17,500 nucleotides of DNA from Chrysomallon squamiferum (GCA_012295275.1 CM022678.1:5711059-5728558); one strand, 5' to 3'. Positions 8,209-16,918 are shown, counted from the first letter of the stretch. The notes: generated from the sequence alone by a model not told the origin. Program-made: numbers and translations.

Positions 8209-8342
8209 GTTGTTATTATTATTATTATTATTAGTAGTAGTAGTAGTAGTAGTAGTAGTTACTATTACTATTATTAAAACTACTATTGCTGCTGTTATTC
8301 TTCTTCTTCTTATTATTATTATTATTATCATTATTATTATTA

Positions 8343-8391
<49 letters not shown>
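8209..8391. repeat. compound trinucleotide array (TTA)-(TAG)-(TTC)-(TTA)
   Basis: (TTA)n at 8211-8232 turns into (TAG)n at 8232-8258. A degenerate spacer, (TTC)4, then a long (TTA)n with two TCA interruptions (8310-8391) follow. The poly-Asn and poly-Ile frames here are translations of the repeat. Confidence 0.95.
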
Positions 8392-8742
8392 CTGCCAATA
8401 TCTCTATTTTCATTTAAATATCCTTCTTCTTCTTGTATATTATTTTTGTTGCTTTCTGCAAGAATCAAATAATATCTTCAGAATTCCCTAGTTTTAGCCA
8501 TCTATTTATGATGCACTTGAACAATGACAAGAATATATGTGTATTTATGTGATTGCAGTAGTATATACTTATCTAACCACCTGCCTTGCTCAATCCATCT
8601 AACACCATGCAATAATAATTTCTCCAGCTCTTCTTTTGATATATATTTATAAACCTTTTTCCTTGTTTTAATCATTCTGTTTCTTTCTCTTGTAGTTTTG
8701 TTTCTCTTTTACTCTCTCTCAGTGTATCTTTCTGTTTTAGAT

Positions 8743-8745
<3 letters not shown>
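8392..8745. other. unique AT-rich sequence, nothing identified
   Basis: No repeats, RNA genes or credible frames. It becomes CT-rich towards the following (TC)n arrays. Confidence 0.5.
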
Positions 8746-8815
<70 letters not shown>

Positions 8816-8840
8816 GTTGTCCTTCCTTCTATCTCTTTCG

Positions 8841-8911
<71 letters not shown>
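8746..8911. repeat. twin (TC)n microsatellites
   Basis: (TC)33 at 8746-8811 and (CT)n at 8842-8911 (one GT interruption at 8901) are separated by 30 bp of unique pyrimidine-rich sequence. The Ser-Leu frame across them is a repeat translation. Confidence 0.95.
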
Positions 8912-9292
8912 AGTTTTCAGGCTTTTCAACTATTACTTCTTAACACATGATATGCAGAAATCCTTATGAAGTCCAACACCAGTTAAATAAATTAACATCC
9001 ATAAAACGTCTTAGTTGGATCAACGGAATTCATTTTTCACTAATGTCATTTTTTTTTCAAATCATTTTACTCGTGGTATTTTTGTACCAGCCAAAAGCCT
9101 TCCACATCACTCATCATCCTCTGTAAGTTTTGGATTCCAGATTTACTATGGAATTACATTAATAGGACACAGATGTGTCTGTAATGTAGTGATGTTATTC
9201 AGATGAGACTGTTTATATACAGAAGAATCCCAGTGAGGAAGAACAATAAATGATTGTTTCAGGATTATCTGGAGAAAGAAGTGCCAAGGATA
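8912..9292. other. unique sequence, nothing identified
   Basis: About 380 bp without low-complexity sequence. Frames of 63-68 codons on both strands have no recognisable domain or start context, so no gene is called. Confidence 0.45.
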
Positions 9293-9538
9293 TTTATTAT
9301 TATTGTTGTTGTTGTAGCAGTAGTAGTAGTAGTTGTTGTAGTTGTTCTTCATCTTCTTCTTATTGTTGTTATTATTATTATTGTCATTATTTTTTTATTA
9401 TTATTATTGTAGTTGTTGTTATTGTTATTATTATTGTGTCATTATTTTTAGTACAATTACTTTTGTTGTTGTCATTATTATTACTGTTGTTGTTGTTGTT
9501 GTTTGAAAGAACTGTTGTTGTTGCAGTTTGAAAGAACT
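9293..9538. repeat. compound (TTG)/(TAG)/(TTC)/(TTA) trinucleotide tract with a 25-bp duplication
   Basis: Alternating imperfect trinucleotide blocks fill about 210 bp. At the 3' end GTTTGAAAGAACT occurs at 9501-9513 and 9526-9538, a 25-bp tandem duplication. Confidence 0.9.
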
Positions 9539-9599
9539 AAAAGTATAAATATGCTCCCTGTCTGCTACACATTAGCACCAATGTCTACATGCAGGCATA

Positions 9600-9960
9600 T
9601 ACACACAGGCACACACACACACACAATGCAGAAAAAAATAGATTCAGTTTCTTACACACATAAACAAATATTGGCAGAGAAGTCAGAGAGAGAGAGAAAA
9701 AACAAATAATAGAAGTTAGATAACAATAAACTACCGTCAACAAAAACCGATACAGAAGAGACAGAAAATCAACAACAACAAACAAACAAATAAAAACAAC
9801 CCCCGAAAAAACATGAAATGTTATTTTTATAAAATGATAAAAATTTAAAAAAAAGAAAAAAGGAATAAGTAGGAACAAATGAAAGAATAAATAACAGAAC
9901 GACAATATATTTGATTGTGAACGTCAATATTAAAATTAAAAATAAAACAGAAATTATTCC
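9600..9960. other. (CA)n run and A-rich tract
   Basis: A short CA-rich stretch (9599-9625) and a GAGA patch (9686-9697) precede an A-rich tract of low complexity (9700-9960). No gene is seen. The 106-codon minus-strand frame is Phe/Leu-rich because it reads this A-rich strand in reverse. Confidence 0.55.
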
Positions 9961-10170
9961 TAGCGGGAGAATAAAGTTTCGTTGGTCTTTGCTCCGTCAT
10001 GAAAAATTTTCCATTTTGTTTCGAGCGGGTAAATAATTCAGACGCCTAAATAAATTATTTTTATAATCCAAGCAGACGTATTAATTTCACACCAAACGTG
10101 TAACTTTGGAGCTGTTCCTACATATTTGGTTAATTAAATAATTGTTCAGTCAGTCTAAATTAAGATAATC
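9960..10170. other. unique, CpG-containing island between A-rich and T-rich flanks
   Basis: About 200 bp of complex sequence has several CpG, an A-rich left flank and a T-rich right flank. It holds no open frame of note. It is a candidate conserved non-coding element, on composition alone. Confidence 0.25.
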
Positions 10171-10620
10171 TTTTGTTGTTTTACATTTTCTTCGTTCATT
10201 TTTTTTCTTCCTTTCTTTTTTAAGTTGTTTCTTTTTGTTTCATAAATTTTTACTTCTTCTTTCTATACATATTTCCTCTTTATTTTGTTTTATTTTATTT
10301 TTTGGTTTATTTTTATTATTTTTTTTTTTTCGCATCTTTCATACCTTTCTTATTCTTATCTTCATATCGATCCTTTTTTTTTAATTGTTTCCTTTTCTCT
10401 TAATATTTGTTTTTATTTGTTTTTTTTTTTTTTTTCTCTAAATTTTGTTTGTTTTTATTTTCCTCTGTAAATCAATCAATAATTCCTCACAGTTGTTTTA
10501 CTTTTTTCTTCTTCTTCTTTTTTTTTTTTTCACTCATACAATAACAAACACAACAACAAAAATTTTTAAAAAAAATAAAAAGAAAAGATTTATTCATACG
10601 AACGAAGAGTCACAAGAACC
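10171..10620. other. long T-rich tract turning A-rich
   Basis: About 350 bp of T/TC-rich low-complexity sequence (10171-10530, with T runs of 10-15) is followed by about 90 bp of A-rich sequence. The Phe/Leu-rich frames are translations of the T runs. Confidence 0.7.
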
Positions 10621-10654
10621 ATTCTAAAAAAAAAATGTGATTTATATGAAATAA

Positions 10655-10740
10655 TCAGTAGCAAGAAACGAACTCAGTAGGTATCGGTCTTAAATTTGAA
10701 AGCTTAACCACAAGACCACTGTTACTGAACGAGATTACCA
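10655..10740 (-). repeat. degraded tRNA-derived SINE or tRNA relic
   Basis: Read on the minus strand, GTGGTCTTGTGGTTAAGC (10719-10702) resembles a tRNA A box (TRGYNNAGTGG). GAGTTCGTTTC (10675-10665), about 30 nt further on, resembles a B box (GGTTCGANTCC). The spacing is as in a tRNA. The acceptor stem does not close and conserved positions are missing, so this is a retroposon relic and not a working tRNA gene. Confidence 0.5.
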
Positions 10741-10745
10741 GACAT

Positions 10746-11113
10746 TATCATTGTAAATGTCAGAAATAAATTTCCTATCTGTGTCAAAACTCTGGACACG
10801 TCTCGCGATAAAAAGCGTTAAATGTCGAGAAATCAGCGGTCTCTGACCACAGTTTTTATTTCTTAACTACTTCCTCAGTGATAAAACCGATTTAGCGTGA
10901 AAAATATGAAGTTTGACCGAATTTATGGTGCTTCATATTGTCCAGCTTGTGTTTGCATTGGGACTGGTTGGAGAGAATTTGATGAGCTAGTCAGAACAAT
11001 CTGATGTACAAGCAAGCCTGTCTTGGACGCACATTCCCAAATCATGAACACACAGAACTGTATCCCTTCAATATCCTGTTAGGATTAGCTAGAAATGATT
11101 TAAAAATGATTTA

Positions 11114-11117
<4 letters not shown>
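10746..11117. other. unique sequence, nothing identified
   Basis: About 370 bp of complex sequence with moderate CpG. No frame above background and no repeat seen. Confidence 0.45.

Positions 11118-11201
<84 letters not shown>
11118..11201. repeat. (GA)42 microsatellite
   Basis: Uninterrupted GA dinucleotides over 84 nt. Confidence 0.97.
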
Positions 11202-11204
<3 letters not shown>

Positions 11205-11329
11205 TAGCTTTGAATTTGGTTATAATATTATTCCAGTTCAAACAAAGTTACTGTGGTTATTGTTAAGGTTAGTATGTTAGAAAGTTGTTAAATATTTGCA
11301 GGATCTGATGAAATTTACATTCTTGGAAA

Positions 11330-11439
11330 GAAACGTCATAACTCCTGCTCCACCAAAAAAACAGTAAAAAAAAAAAAAAAAAAAAAGATGCCTTAACCAC
11401 ATCGCCTCTAATCTGAACAGATGTCTTAACCCCTACTCC

Positions 11440-11471
<32 letters not shown>

Positions 11472-11546
11472 AACCGGTAAGAAACGATACCACAACCACA
11501 CACAGCCTGTAATCAGGACATACGTCTTAGCTTTCATTCCACCAAA
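11330..11546 (-). repeat. degenerate tandem repeat of about 100 bp with microsatellite expansions
   Basis: The segment at 11387-11445 (ACCACATCGCCTCTAATCTG, then GTCTTAACCCCTACTCCAA) resembles the segment at 11487-11546 (ACCACACACAGCCTGTAATC, then GTCTTAGCTTTCATTCCACC) at a 100-bp offset. A third, partial match (GTCATAACTCCTGCTCCACC) lies at about 11336-11355. The first copy is followed by poly-A (11366-11386) and the second by (AAC)n. On the minus strand the segment around 11390 reads GGCGATGTGGTTAAGG, which is A-box-like, so this may be a decayed tRNA-SINE tandem. Confidence 0.5.
11440..11471. repeat. (AAC)n microsatellite
   Basis: Ten perfect AAC units inside the degenerate repeat region. 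Confidence 0.9.
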
Positions 11547-11559
11547 TCAGCCTTTTTGA

Positions 11560-11800
11560 TTCTTAGAATTACCTTCGTGATTCTTGTGCCTTATCGACTT
11601 TGGAATAGAGTTACCAGCGAATCAATTAAAGCTTTTCAGTTTAACCATGTGATACGGTCCGCATCCCGCGTGTTTGTACATGACTTTTCACTTGCCCATT
11701 GTTCCTGCAAGTCGGCCCGTCTGACTGGTTCTTAATACCCGCTAGACTTGCCGAGGGATTATTTTTAAAAATAGATTATTGACAAACCGGAGAATGACAG
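11560..11800. other. unique, CpG-richer island
   Basis: About 240 bp of complex sequence is locally GC-richer (for example around 11655-11675 and 11711-11756) than anything within 1 kb. No open frame or RNA gene is recognised. It is a possible regulatory element on composition alone. Confidence 0.25.
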
Positions 11801-11919
11801 TGAAAATGAGGAGTAGGGAAAAAAAAAAATTTAATATTGATTGCCAGTTGTAATTAGCGTATGTCGCTGCTACATCATCGCTGTTGTTGTCATCATCATC
11901 ATGAATGTCTTTATTGAAA

Positions 11920-12111
11920 TGTCAGCATGTTGTTGTTGTTGCTGGCATTACTGTAACGACGCAGGCAATGCAGTCAACAGCTGCTGCTACTAATAGTAAT
12001 GCTAATATTACTTCTACCATAACAACTATCACAACCATTATTAATACTGTCAGTAATATACTGTTATCGAAACCGTAACTACCACAATCACCATCTCTGC
12101 TGCTGCTACTG

Positions 12112-12155
<44 letters not shown>

Positions 12156-12262
12156 GCTGCTGCTGCTACTACTACTACTACTAATGTCGCTAACGATCAT
12201 AACAAAATGTCAGCATCACTATTAATACTTTAAGTAATACTTTCAGTAATTATTATTATTGT
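11920..12262. repeat. imperfect CTA/CTG trinucleotide region
   Basis: Nearly perfect CTA units with CTG interruptions run from 12097 to 12183, within a wider region of decayed trinucleotides. The word AAATGTCAGCAT occurs at about 11919 and 12207, and ATTAATACT recurs at about 12041 and 12220, suggesting a local duplication around the array. The poly-Ser minus-strand frame is a repeat translation. Confidence 0.85.
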
Positions 12263-12299
12263 AGTTTTGGGTTTTTTTATTATCATTATTGTTACTGTT

Positions 12300-12341
12300 T
12301 TATTATTATTATTATTATTAGTAGTAGTAGTAGTAGTAGTA
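12300..12341. repeat. (TTA)n to (TAG)n compound microsatellite
   Basis: Seven TTA units switch into seven TAG units. The same switch occurs at 8211-8258. Confidence 0.95.
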
Positions 12342-12411
12342 TTTAATAATTTAAAAAAAACCTACGAAATGAACGAGTGATGGAAACTAAATTTTGTCAG
12401 TTACTGACGTA

Positions 12412-12480
12412 ATTTTTATTTATTTATTGTTTTATTTTATTTTATTTGTTTGTTTGTTTATTTATTTATTTATTTATTTT
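12412..12480. repeat. (TTTA)n-like tract
   Basis: TTTA, TTTTA and GTTT units; a bZIP-like TGACGTAA lies at its left edge (12405-12412). Confidence 0.85.
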
Positions 12481-12699
12481 CTACAGTAGATGATCTTGGC
12501 TGATTTGTCACAAAACAATTTCAAAAAAAATTAAAAAATCAATTATAAAATAGTCGACTGGGTTTCGCTGAAAAACCTAGTTGCGCATCACGTTAATGGG
12601 ATTGTTTATTTATTTATGTTTTGTTTTGTTTCTTTGCTATTATTATTTTTATTTTTTTAAATTATTATTATTTTTTTTTTTTTTTCTTCGATGCATTTA

Positions 12700-13140
12700 T
12701 ATTTTAACTCCTAAAACCATTATAATTATATTAAACAGTCCTCCAGCGAGAATCCATCGTGATAACTATCCTGTCCTAAAACTTAAAGGCTCAGCTTTTG
12801 CAGACCGTGTTTGTGCACGTCGCAACTTTCGCGCCATAATTTTCTCGATCTCTCTCTGTGACAGTCGTTTGTAATGGCCGACCTTCTTAGTGTCGTTTGG
12901 TCCGAAACATTCGCGCCAAATCCCTTAAATCGTCTGTGACAGATGTTCTCGAAATTTGTTTTCTAAGCGTATCCCTTTCTAAATATCATAGCCGTAGCAG
13001 CACAGCTAATACGGGTTGTAATGCGATATGTGAACAATGATTTTAATTGGATAAAAATAGAAGACAAAACATGGCCGTCACTTGACTCCTTTTTGATGTG
13101 AGGCAACAAAATTTGGGCGAGGGGTCCGACTTGAAAGACG
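12700..13140. promoter_or_regulatory. CpG-containing island with paired E2F-like sites
   Basis: E2F-like sites TTTCGCGCC (12827-12835) and TTCGCGCCAAA (12910-12920) are each followed 15-19 nt later by TCTGTGACAG (12855-12864 and 12933-12942). TGACAG is a TGIF/MEIS-type core. Further CpG-rich words and ATGGCCG elements (about 12874 and 13071) follow. E2F sites of this form are usual in proximal promoters of cell-cycle genes, but no transcription start or exon can be fixed here. The partial frame at 12740-12874 has no recognisable family. Confidence 0.35.
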
Positions 13141-13144
13141 GAAT

Positions 13145-13235
13145 TAGCGATTTATGTTTTATTTTTTTTTTTTTAAAATCTTCGTTTTAATAAAATAATA
13201 ATTTCAATAATAATAATAATAATAATAATAATTCA
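13145..13235. repeat. poly-T and (AAT)n
   Basis: T runs (about 13159-13174) are followed by (AAT)n at 13205-13232. Confidence 0.9.
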
Positions 13236-13408
13236 TTTTAGTGGCCTTCTGTACAAAAATATTTTTCTTTTGCTTTTTGCATTCGGCATTACAGAATTTT
13301 ACTCACGTACCCACATAGTTACTACTTACATACCCCCACCCCAGGGTATGCATACTACAGTTTAAAAAAAAACATCTGGTCTATGATAATCATTACAGAC
13401 AACGTCTT

Positions 13409-13441
13409 GGTAACCTTTGACCCCAAAACTTCCGCGCCAAA
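13409..13441. promoter_or_regulatory. DR1-like nuclear-receptor site next to an E2F-like site
   Basis: GGTAACCTTTGACCCC (13409-13424) reads on the minus strand as GGGGTCAAAGGTTACC, a direct repeat of two AGGTCA-like half-sites with one spacer base (HNF4/COUP-TF/RXR type). Five bases further on is TTCCGCGCCAAA (13430-13441), a near-perfect E2F site. Binding is inferred from motif shape only. Confidence 0.35.
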
Positions 13442-13463
13442 CTGGGCTTGACCGTTAGTTACT

Positions 13464-13739
13464 ATGACAATCACTCTATCTAAGGTTTTCCCAATATCCA
13501 CCACCACCACCACCCCCCCTTTGGTCTTGTTTAGTCTGTTTCATTTGGGCTCAAACCCCGGTAATGTCCACTTTGTGATTTCATTTAATGAAATTGGAGT
13601 CCACAATTCTTTGCTTGTGCTTCTGAATGGGATACACCGTCATTGGACAGAATGTGATAAAGTAGTTCTTGTGATGTCTGTGTACTTTACTCGTTACTCC
13701 TCGCTGAAAGAGAAATTCAGATTTCCTCAAAAATAAACG
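13464..13739 (+). CDS. doubtful 90-codon open frame
   Basis: The frame starts MTITLSKVFPIS with A at -3. Apart from a short Thr/Pro run from (CCA)n (residues 12-19) it is of ordinary complexity, and it lies 23 bp downstream of the DR1/E2F pair. No domain, signal peptide or homologue is recognised. Ninety codons can occur by chance in a CpG-containing, stop-poor stretch. It could be part of an exon or nothing at all. Confidence 0.1.
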
Positions 13740-13910
13740 GGAGGATAAGAGTTCATACGATTTGAGCGAATGATAAAGGTGGAAGGTTTATTGATAGAGG
13801 GAAGGCTTGGCTGGAAGGGAATAGCTAGATGTCGCCAACGGCATTCATTCACTGGTATAGACATACTGAAACAGAGAGAGACAAAGAGAAATACTTTGCA
13901 AGACAGAATC

Positions 13911-13918
<8 letters not shown>
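13740..13918. other. unique purine-rich lead-in to (AG)n
   Basis: No gene is seen. The sequence becomes AG-rich towards the array. Confidence 0.5.

Positions 13919-14002
<84 letters not shown>
13919..14002. repeat. (AG)42 microsatellite
   Basis: Uninterrupted AG over 84 nt. It faces an inverted (TC)n 200 bp downstream. Confidence 0.97.
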
Positions 14003-14004
<2 letters not shown>

Positions 14005-14061
14005 ACAAATAGAACATACACTGAATGAGAGAGAAAAAGGAATAACGAGAGAGCAATATGA

Positions 14062-14091
14062 ACACACACACACACACACATACACACACAC
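14062..14091. repeat. (CA)n microsatellite
   Basis: CA units with one TA interruption. A short (TA)n follows at 14140-14156. Confidence 0.9.
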
Positions 14092-14198
14092 CAACTGGAA
14101 AAATATGGAGAAAGTTCAATACGATATAAATGCAATATGATATATATATATATATCAGTGAGAGAGACGCTTTAAATATACGGAATTGTTTTTACATT

Positions 14199-14201
<3 letters not shown>

Positions 14202-14262
<61 letters not shown>
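14202..14262. repeat. (TC)30 microsatellite
   Basis: Uninterrupted TC over 61 nt, in inverted orientation to 13919-14002. Confidence 0.97.
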
Positions 14263-14267
<5 letters not shown>

Positions 14268-14505
14268 ATCTACAATTATCTCTTGACTGCAGAAACTACA
14301 CTTTTATCAATTAATTGGCAACAAGAGACATTGTTCATACACTTGTCTTAAACGGGAACGATGTAAAGGAGTTGGAGAAGAATACTTGATGGAACTGAAA
14401 AAAATACCCAGAGGGTACACTCTGAAGAGCTGATCCTGTAGTCTCTTACGCCAGAATCCAGAACGTCGTATCTAAAGATTCGAATACCGAGCTTCACTAA
14501 CTATT
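14263..14505. other. unique sequence, nothing identified
   Basis: About 240 bp without repeats or a credible frame. Confidence 0.5.
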
Positions 14506-14574
14506 TATATTTATTTTATTTTATTTTATTTTATTTTATTTTATTTATTATTTTATTTATTTATTTATTTATTT
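14506..14574. repeat. (TTTTA)n then (TTTA)n
   Basis: About seven pentanucleotide units change into about seven tetranucleotide units. Confidence 0.9.
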
Positions 14575-14772
14575 CGTCAGTCTGTTAGGTTTTTTTAGTT
14601 TAAAGTCTGCGCGCGCCTAGCAGACGACATAATTAGCTTAAAGCAGTTGTCAAAATATTTTTCGAAATATTTACGAACATAACCGAATGGATGAAATAAT
14701 GAAGGTTATTCATCCACTGCTGGTGAGTAATAAATGAAACTGATAAACTGAAGTACGATATTCAGAAGCATA

Positions 14773-14773
<1 letters not shown>

Positions 14774-14806
<33 letters not shown>
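14774..14806. repeat. poly-A run of 33
   Basis: An uninterrupted A33. It could be the tail of an old retroposed sequence, but the 200 bp before it have no recognisable element and I see no target-site duplication. Confidence 0.9.
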
Positions 14807-14808
<2 letters not shown>

Positions 14809-14859
14809 ATGAAAAACTGTTTCTCTTATCCGATACGACAAGCGTTTGAAAACTATTTC

Positions 14860-15428
14860 ATTAAGTTAATTCTGCGAGCTAAAAATAGCAACAGTTTTAA
14901 AAGCGCGGGTTACGGCACGAGATGTTTGCAGCGCGAGATTTACAGTGTATGATGGAGACGGGGGGCTAGCAGGGCGCGGGGATCGCAATTAATCAAAAAC
15001 GCCGGACCGTTTTTGCGGTTTCATATTTTTCAACTACGAGTCGAGGAAACGGGCTGATTAAATTGTGTTAAACCGCCACACTTGCTTGAGGATTTCCCCC
15101 TCGCAAACCGAAGACCTTTCTTGGCAATTAGATAGATTATCATAACTCCCGTTTTTCTGCGGGACAGACACACTGCGGCGGTTCTTTCGATTGTAGCCTC
15201 GTAATCACCCCTATTGTTGCACGCGCAGTGGACTCGTCCTCGAGTTATGGTGATCAATAATAGCGAAGCCAAGGCGAGCAGATCTGGTTTTCGTGGGCAT
15301 ATGTACATCACAGAAATGGTTTCAAAACGGGATTTTCTAACGCTTTTACGATACGAATTTCTGGGATTTTACCATTACTGCGACGATTGTCTCTTTGTGT
15401 CCGTCAGAAATTCTTCTCTAACAACACA
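14860..15428 (+). promoter_or_regulatory. CpG-richest island of the window; candidate enhancer, promoter or exon
   Basis: About 570 bp are almost free of simple repeats and have the highest CpG density in the window (for example 14900-14985 and 15170-15245). Homeodomain/Cut-type words such as GCAATTAATC (14986-14995) and TGATCAATAA (15251-15260) occur, as well as GATTATC (15134-15140). Two opposing frames (minus 15030-15311, 93 codons; plus 15214-15432, 72 codons) are of normal complexity, but neither has a recognisable domain; long frames are expected where TA-containing stops are rare. It ends at a donor-like ACA|GTAAGT. Confidence 0.35.
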
Positions 15429-15551
15429 GTAAGTTTGATTATTATTATTATTATTATTATTTTTTTTTTTGTTTGACATGAATTATTAACGCGTTCTCTT
15501 CTTTTAATTATTATTATTATTTTTCTGTCTTTCTCTCTTTTGCCTCTTCAG
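15429..15551 (+). other. possible 123-nt intron
   Basis: The donor GTAAGTTTGA at 15429 and a textbook acceptor (TTTCTCTCTTTTGCCTCTTCAG) ending at 15551 enclose AT-rich sequence with (TTA)n and poly-T. Joining the flanks keeps one frame free of stops from 15264 to 15428 and from 15552 to 15719. That is 111 codons, ending at TAG 15720-15722, with no upstream in-frame ATG. No family is recognised. It may be a real spliced non-coding or coding RNA, or chance. Confidence 0.25.
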
Positions 15552-15820
15552 TTGAACGAGTCGTTGATGCCGCCAGTTTTTGCTGGTAGAAAATACACGC
15601 ACCTACCTACCTACCTATCTACGCGGAAATTTGACGTCTGCGTTTGTAACACGTTCACACGTTCTCTCGCGCGCGCATACATACACAAACACACATACAC
15701 ACCAAGCGATTCACACACATAGTTCTGGCTAACATCAGTGACGGTTATTATATCCGATAATACGTTAATTAATATTATGGCACTTTTCGTTTCAGCAGAC
15801 GACAACGTTGATTTATTGGT
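15552..15820. other. possible exon after the acceptor, then unique sequence
   Basis: The sequence after the acceptor is CpG-containing for about 120 bp, with (CTAC)n at 15601-15617 and degenerate CA repeats at 15676-15718. The remainder is unique and featureless. Confidence 0.25.
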
Positions 15821-15843
15821 TTTTTTTTTTTTTTTTTTTTTTC
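15821..15843. repeat. poly-T run
   Basis: About 22 T residues. Confidence 0.9.
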
Positions 15844-15929
15844 TTCTCATAAATTTGGATGTCCTATATTCATCCATCCACTCGTAGATCATTTATTTCT
15901 GTATACCACCATACAAATGGAAACCAAGC

Positions 15930-15935
15930 AATAAC

Positions 15936-15981
<46 letters not shown>
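15930..15981. repeat. (AAT)n microsatellite
   Basis: About 16 AAT units, followed by A-rich imperfect repeats to 16060. The poly-Tyr frame on the minus strand is a repeat translation. Confidence 0.93.
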
Positions 15982-15986
<5 letters not shown>

Positions 15987-16117
15987 CAAAACAACAAACA
16001 ATAAATAATAATAATTTATAATAATAAAAATCACAAAAATAAAAATAAATACATATACGTATATATAAAATCCTTATTTCTATACCAAATATCTCACTAA
16101 TTATTTTATATCTGAGC

Positions 16118-16140
16118 GGACGCACGCACGTATGCACGGA

Positions 16141-16171
<31 letters not shown>

Positions 16172-16172
16172 T
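16118..16172. repeat. GCAC-rich lead-in and (CA)n microsatellite
   Basis: CGCACGCACG-type words run into about 14 perfect CA units (16144-16171). Confidence 0.9.
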
Positions 16173-16179
16173 CGTAAAT

Positions 16180-16360
16180 TAATCACGTTCTGCACTTTTA
16201 CGATGGGTTACCGGGAAAGGCGACTGGGTTATGTTTTTGCTCTGTGGCAGCGAAAATATTTATTACTGTTGTAAATTGTCAAGGCCGGTACCATTACTGA
16301 ACCGGGAGGATACTGGCGTGCGTCATAAAACTCCCCTCATCATTTGTCTTATCAGTACCT
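16180..16360. other. unique, CpG-containing island
   Basis: About 180 bp of complex, GC-richer sequence. It includes an imperfect inverted word pair GGCCGGTACC and GAACCGGG (about 16282-16308) and a Hox/Cdx-like GTCATAAAAC. No frame or RNA gene is supported. Confidence 0.25.
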
Positions 16361-16460
16361 CGTCATCATAATTATCATCTTATCACCATCATCATTATCA
16401 TCACCAACATCTTCACCATCATTTTCGTTTACCGTTATCATCATCATCATCATTATTATC
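16361..16460. repeat. degenerate (ATC)n tract
   Basis: Imperfect ATC/ATT trinucleotides. On the minus strand the order (GAT)n then AACGGTAAACG faintly recalls the 3' end of cephalopod SINEs, but not convincingly. Confidence 0.8.
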
Positions 16461-16644
16461 TTGTCGTTATAATGACACAGAAATCATTTGTTTTCCGAAA
16501 AAAAAAGAAATATGTAAAGAAAAAGTTTGTGCTTTGAAAGAAACAGCAAAGCAATTTGTCACGTTTATCATCCTACGTATCGCCTCAATTAATCGAATAA
16601 ATCACTCAACGGACTTAAGGTTAATGGAAACGATTATCGATCCG

Positions 16645-16685
16645 ATTATATATATATATATATAGATATAGATAACGTTCATTAA

Positions 16686-16728
<43 letters not shown>

Positions 16729-16730
16729 GA
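16645..16730. repeat. (TA)n and (AAT)n microsatellites
   Basis: (TA)n at 16647-16664, and about 14 AAT units at 16687-16729. Confidence 0.93.
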
Positions 16731-16778
16731 ATTTTACACTAAAGGAAAATAAATAATTAAACATTCCCCAGTTACACC

Positions 16779-16781
<3 letters not shown>

Positions 16782-16874
<93 letters not shown>

Positions 16875-16918
16875 TCCACCTCCTCCTTTTCCACCTCCAT
16901 TTTTTTTTTTTTTTTTTC
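16782..16918. repeat. (TC)45 microsatellite and poly-T
   Basis: Uninterrupted TC over 91 nt (16782-16872), the longest dinucleotide array here. A CCTCC-rich 27 bp and a T run of about 19 (16900-16918) follow. Confidence 0.97.

Noticed and set aside
8135-8491. Long hydrophobic (Leu/Val/Ile) and poly-Asn frames that look like membrane or prion-like proteins
   Set aside because: They are direct translations of (TTG), (TTA) and (TAG) microsatellites, with frames open on both strands.
7955-10745. Shared 13-mer GATTACCAGACAT at about 7955 and 10733, each next to a tRNA-like relic
   Set aside because: A few 13-mer matches are expected by chance in a window this size, and the word lies in opposite orientation relative to the two relics.
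12040-12060. TAATACTGTCAG, identical to the 5' end of the conserved miRNA miR-8/200
   Set aside because: The rest of the mature sequence does not match, no complementary arm lies upstream or downstream, and the word belongs to a local family of decayed repeats (ATTAATACTTT recurs at about 12220).
13829-14140. Arg-Glu and Ser-Leu repeat proteins
   Set aside because: They are translations of (AG)n/(TC)n, open in several frames at once, with no unique domain attached.
14774-14806. A33 as the tail of a processed pseudogene
   Set aside because: The preceding 200 bp has no open frame or recognisable transcript and no flanking target-site duplication is visible.
15264-15300. EQIWF in the open frame before the candidate intron, resembling homeodomain helix 3 (QVKIWFQNRR)
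   Set aside because: Only four residues match; the following residues (SWAYVHH) break the motif and no other homeodomain helix is present.
15030-15311. 93-codon minus-strand frame with a hydrophobic N-terminal segment resembling a signal peptide
   Set aside because: No recognisable domain, no supporting promoter or splice signals on that strand, and the low TA content of the island explains the lack of stops.
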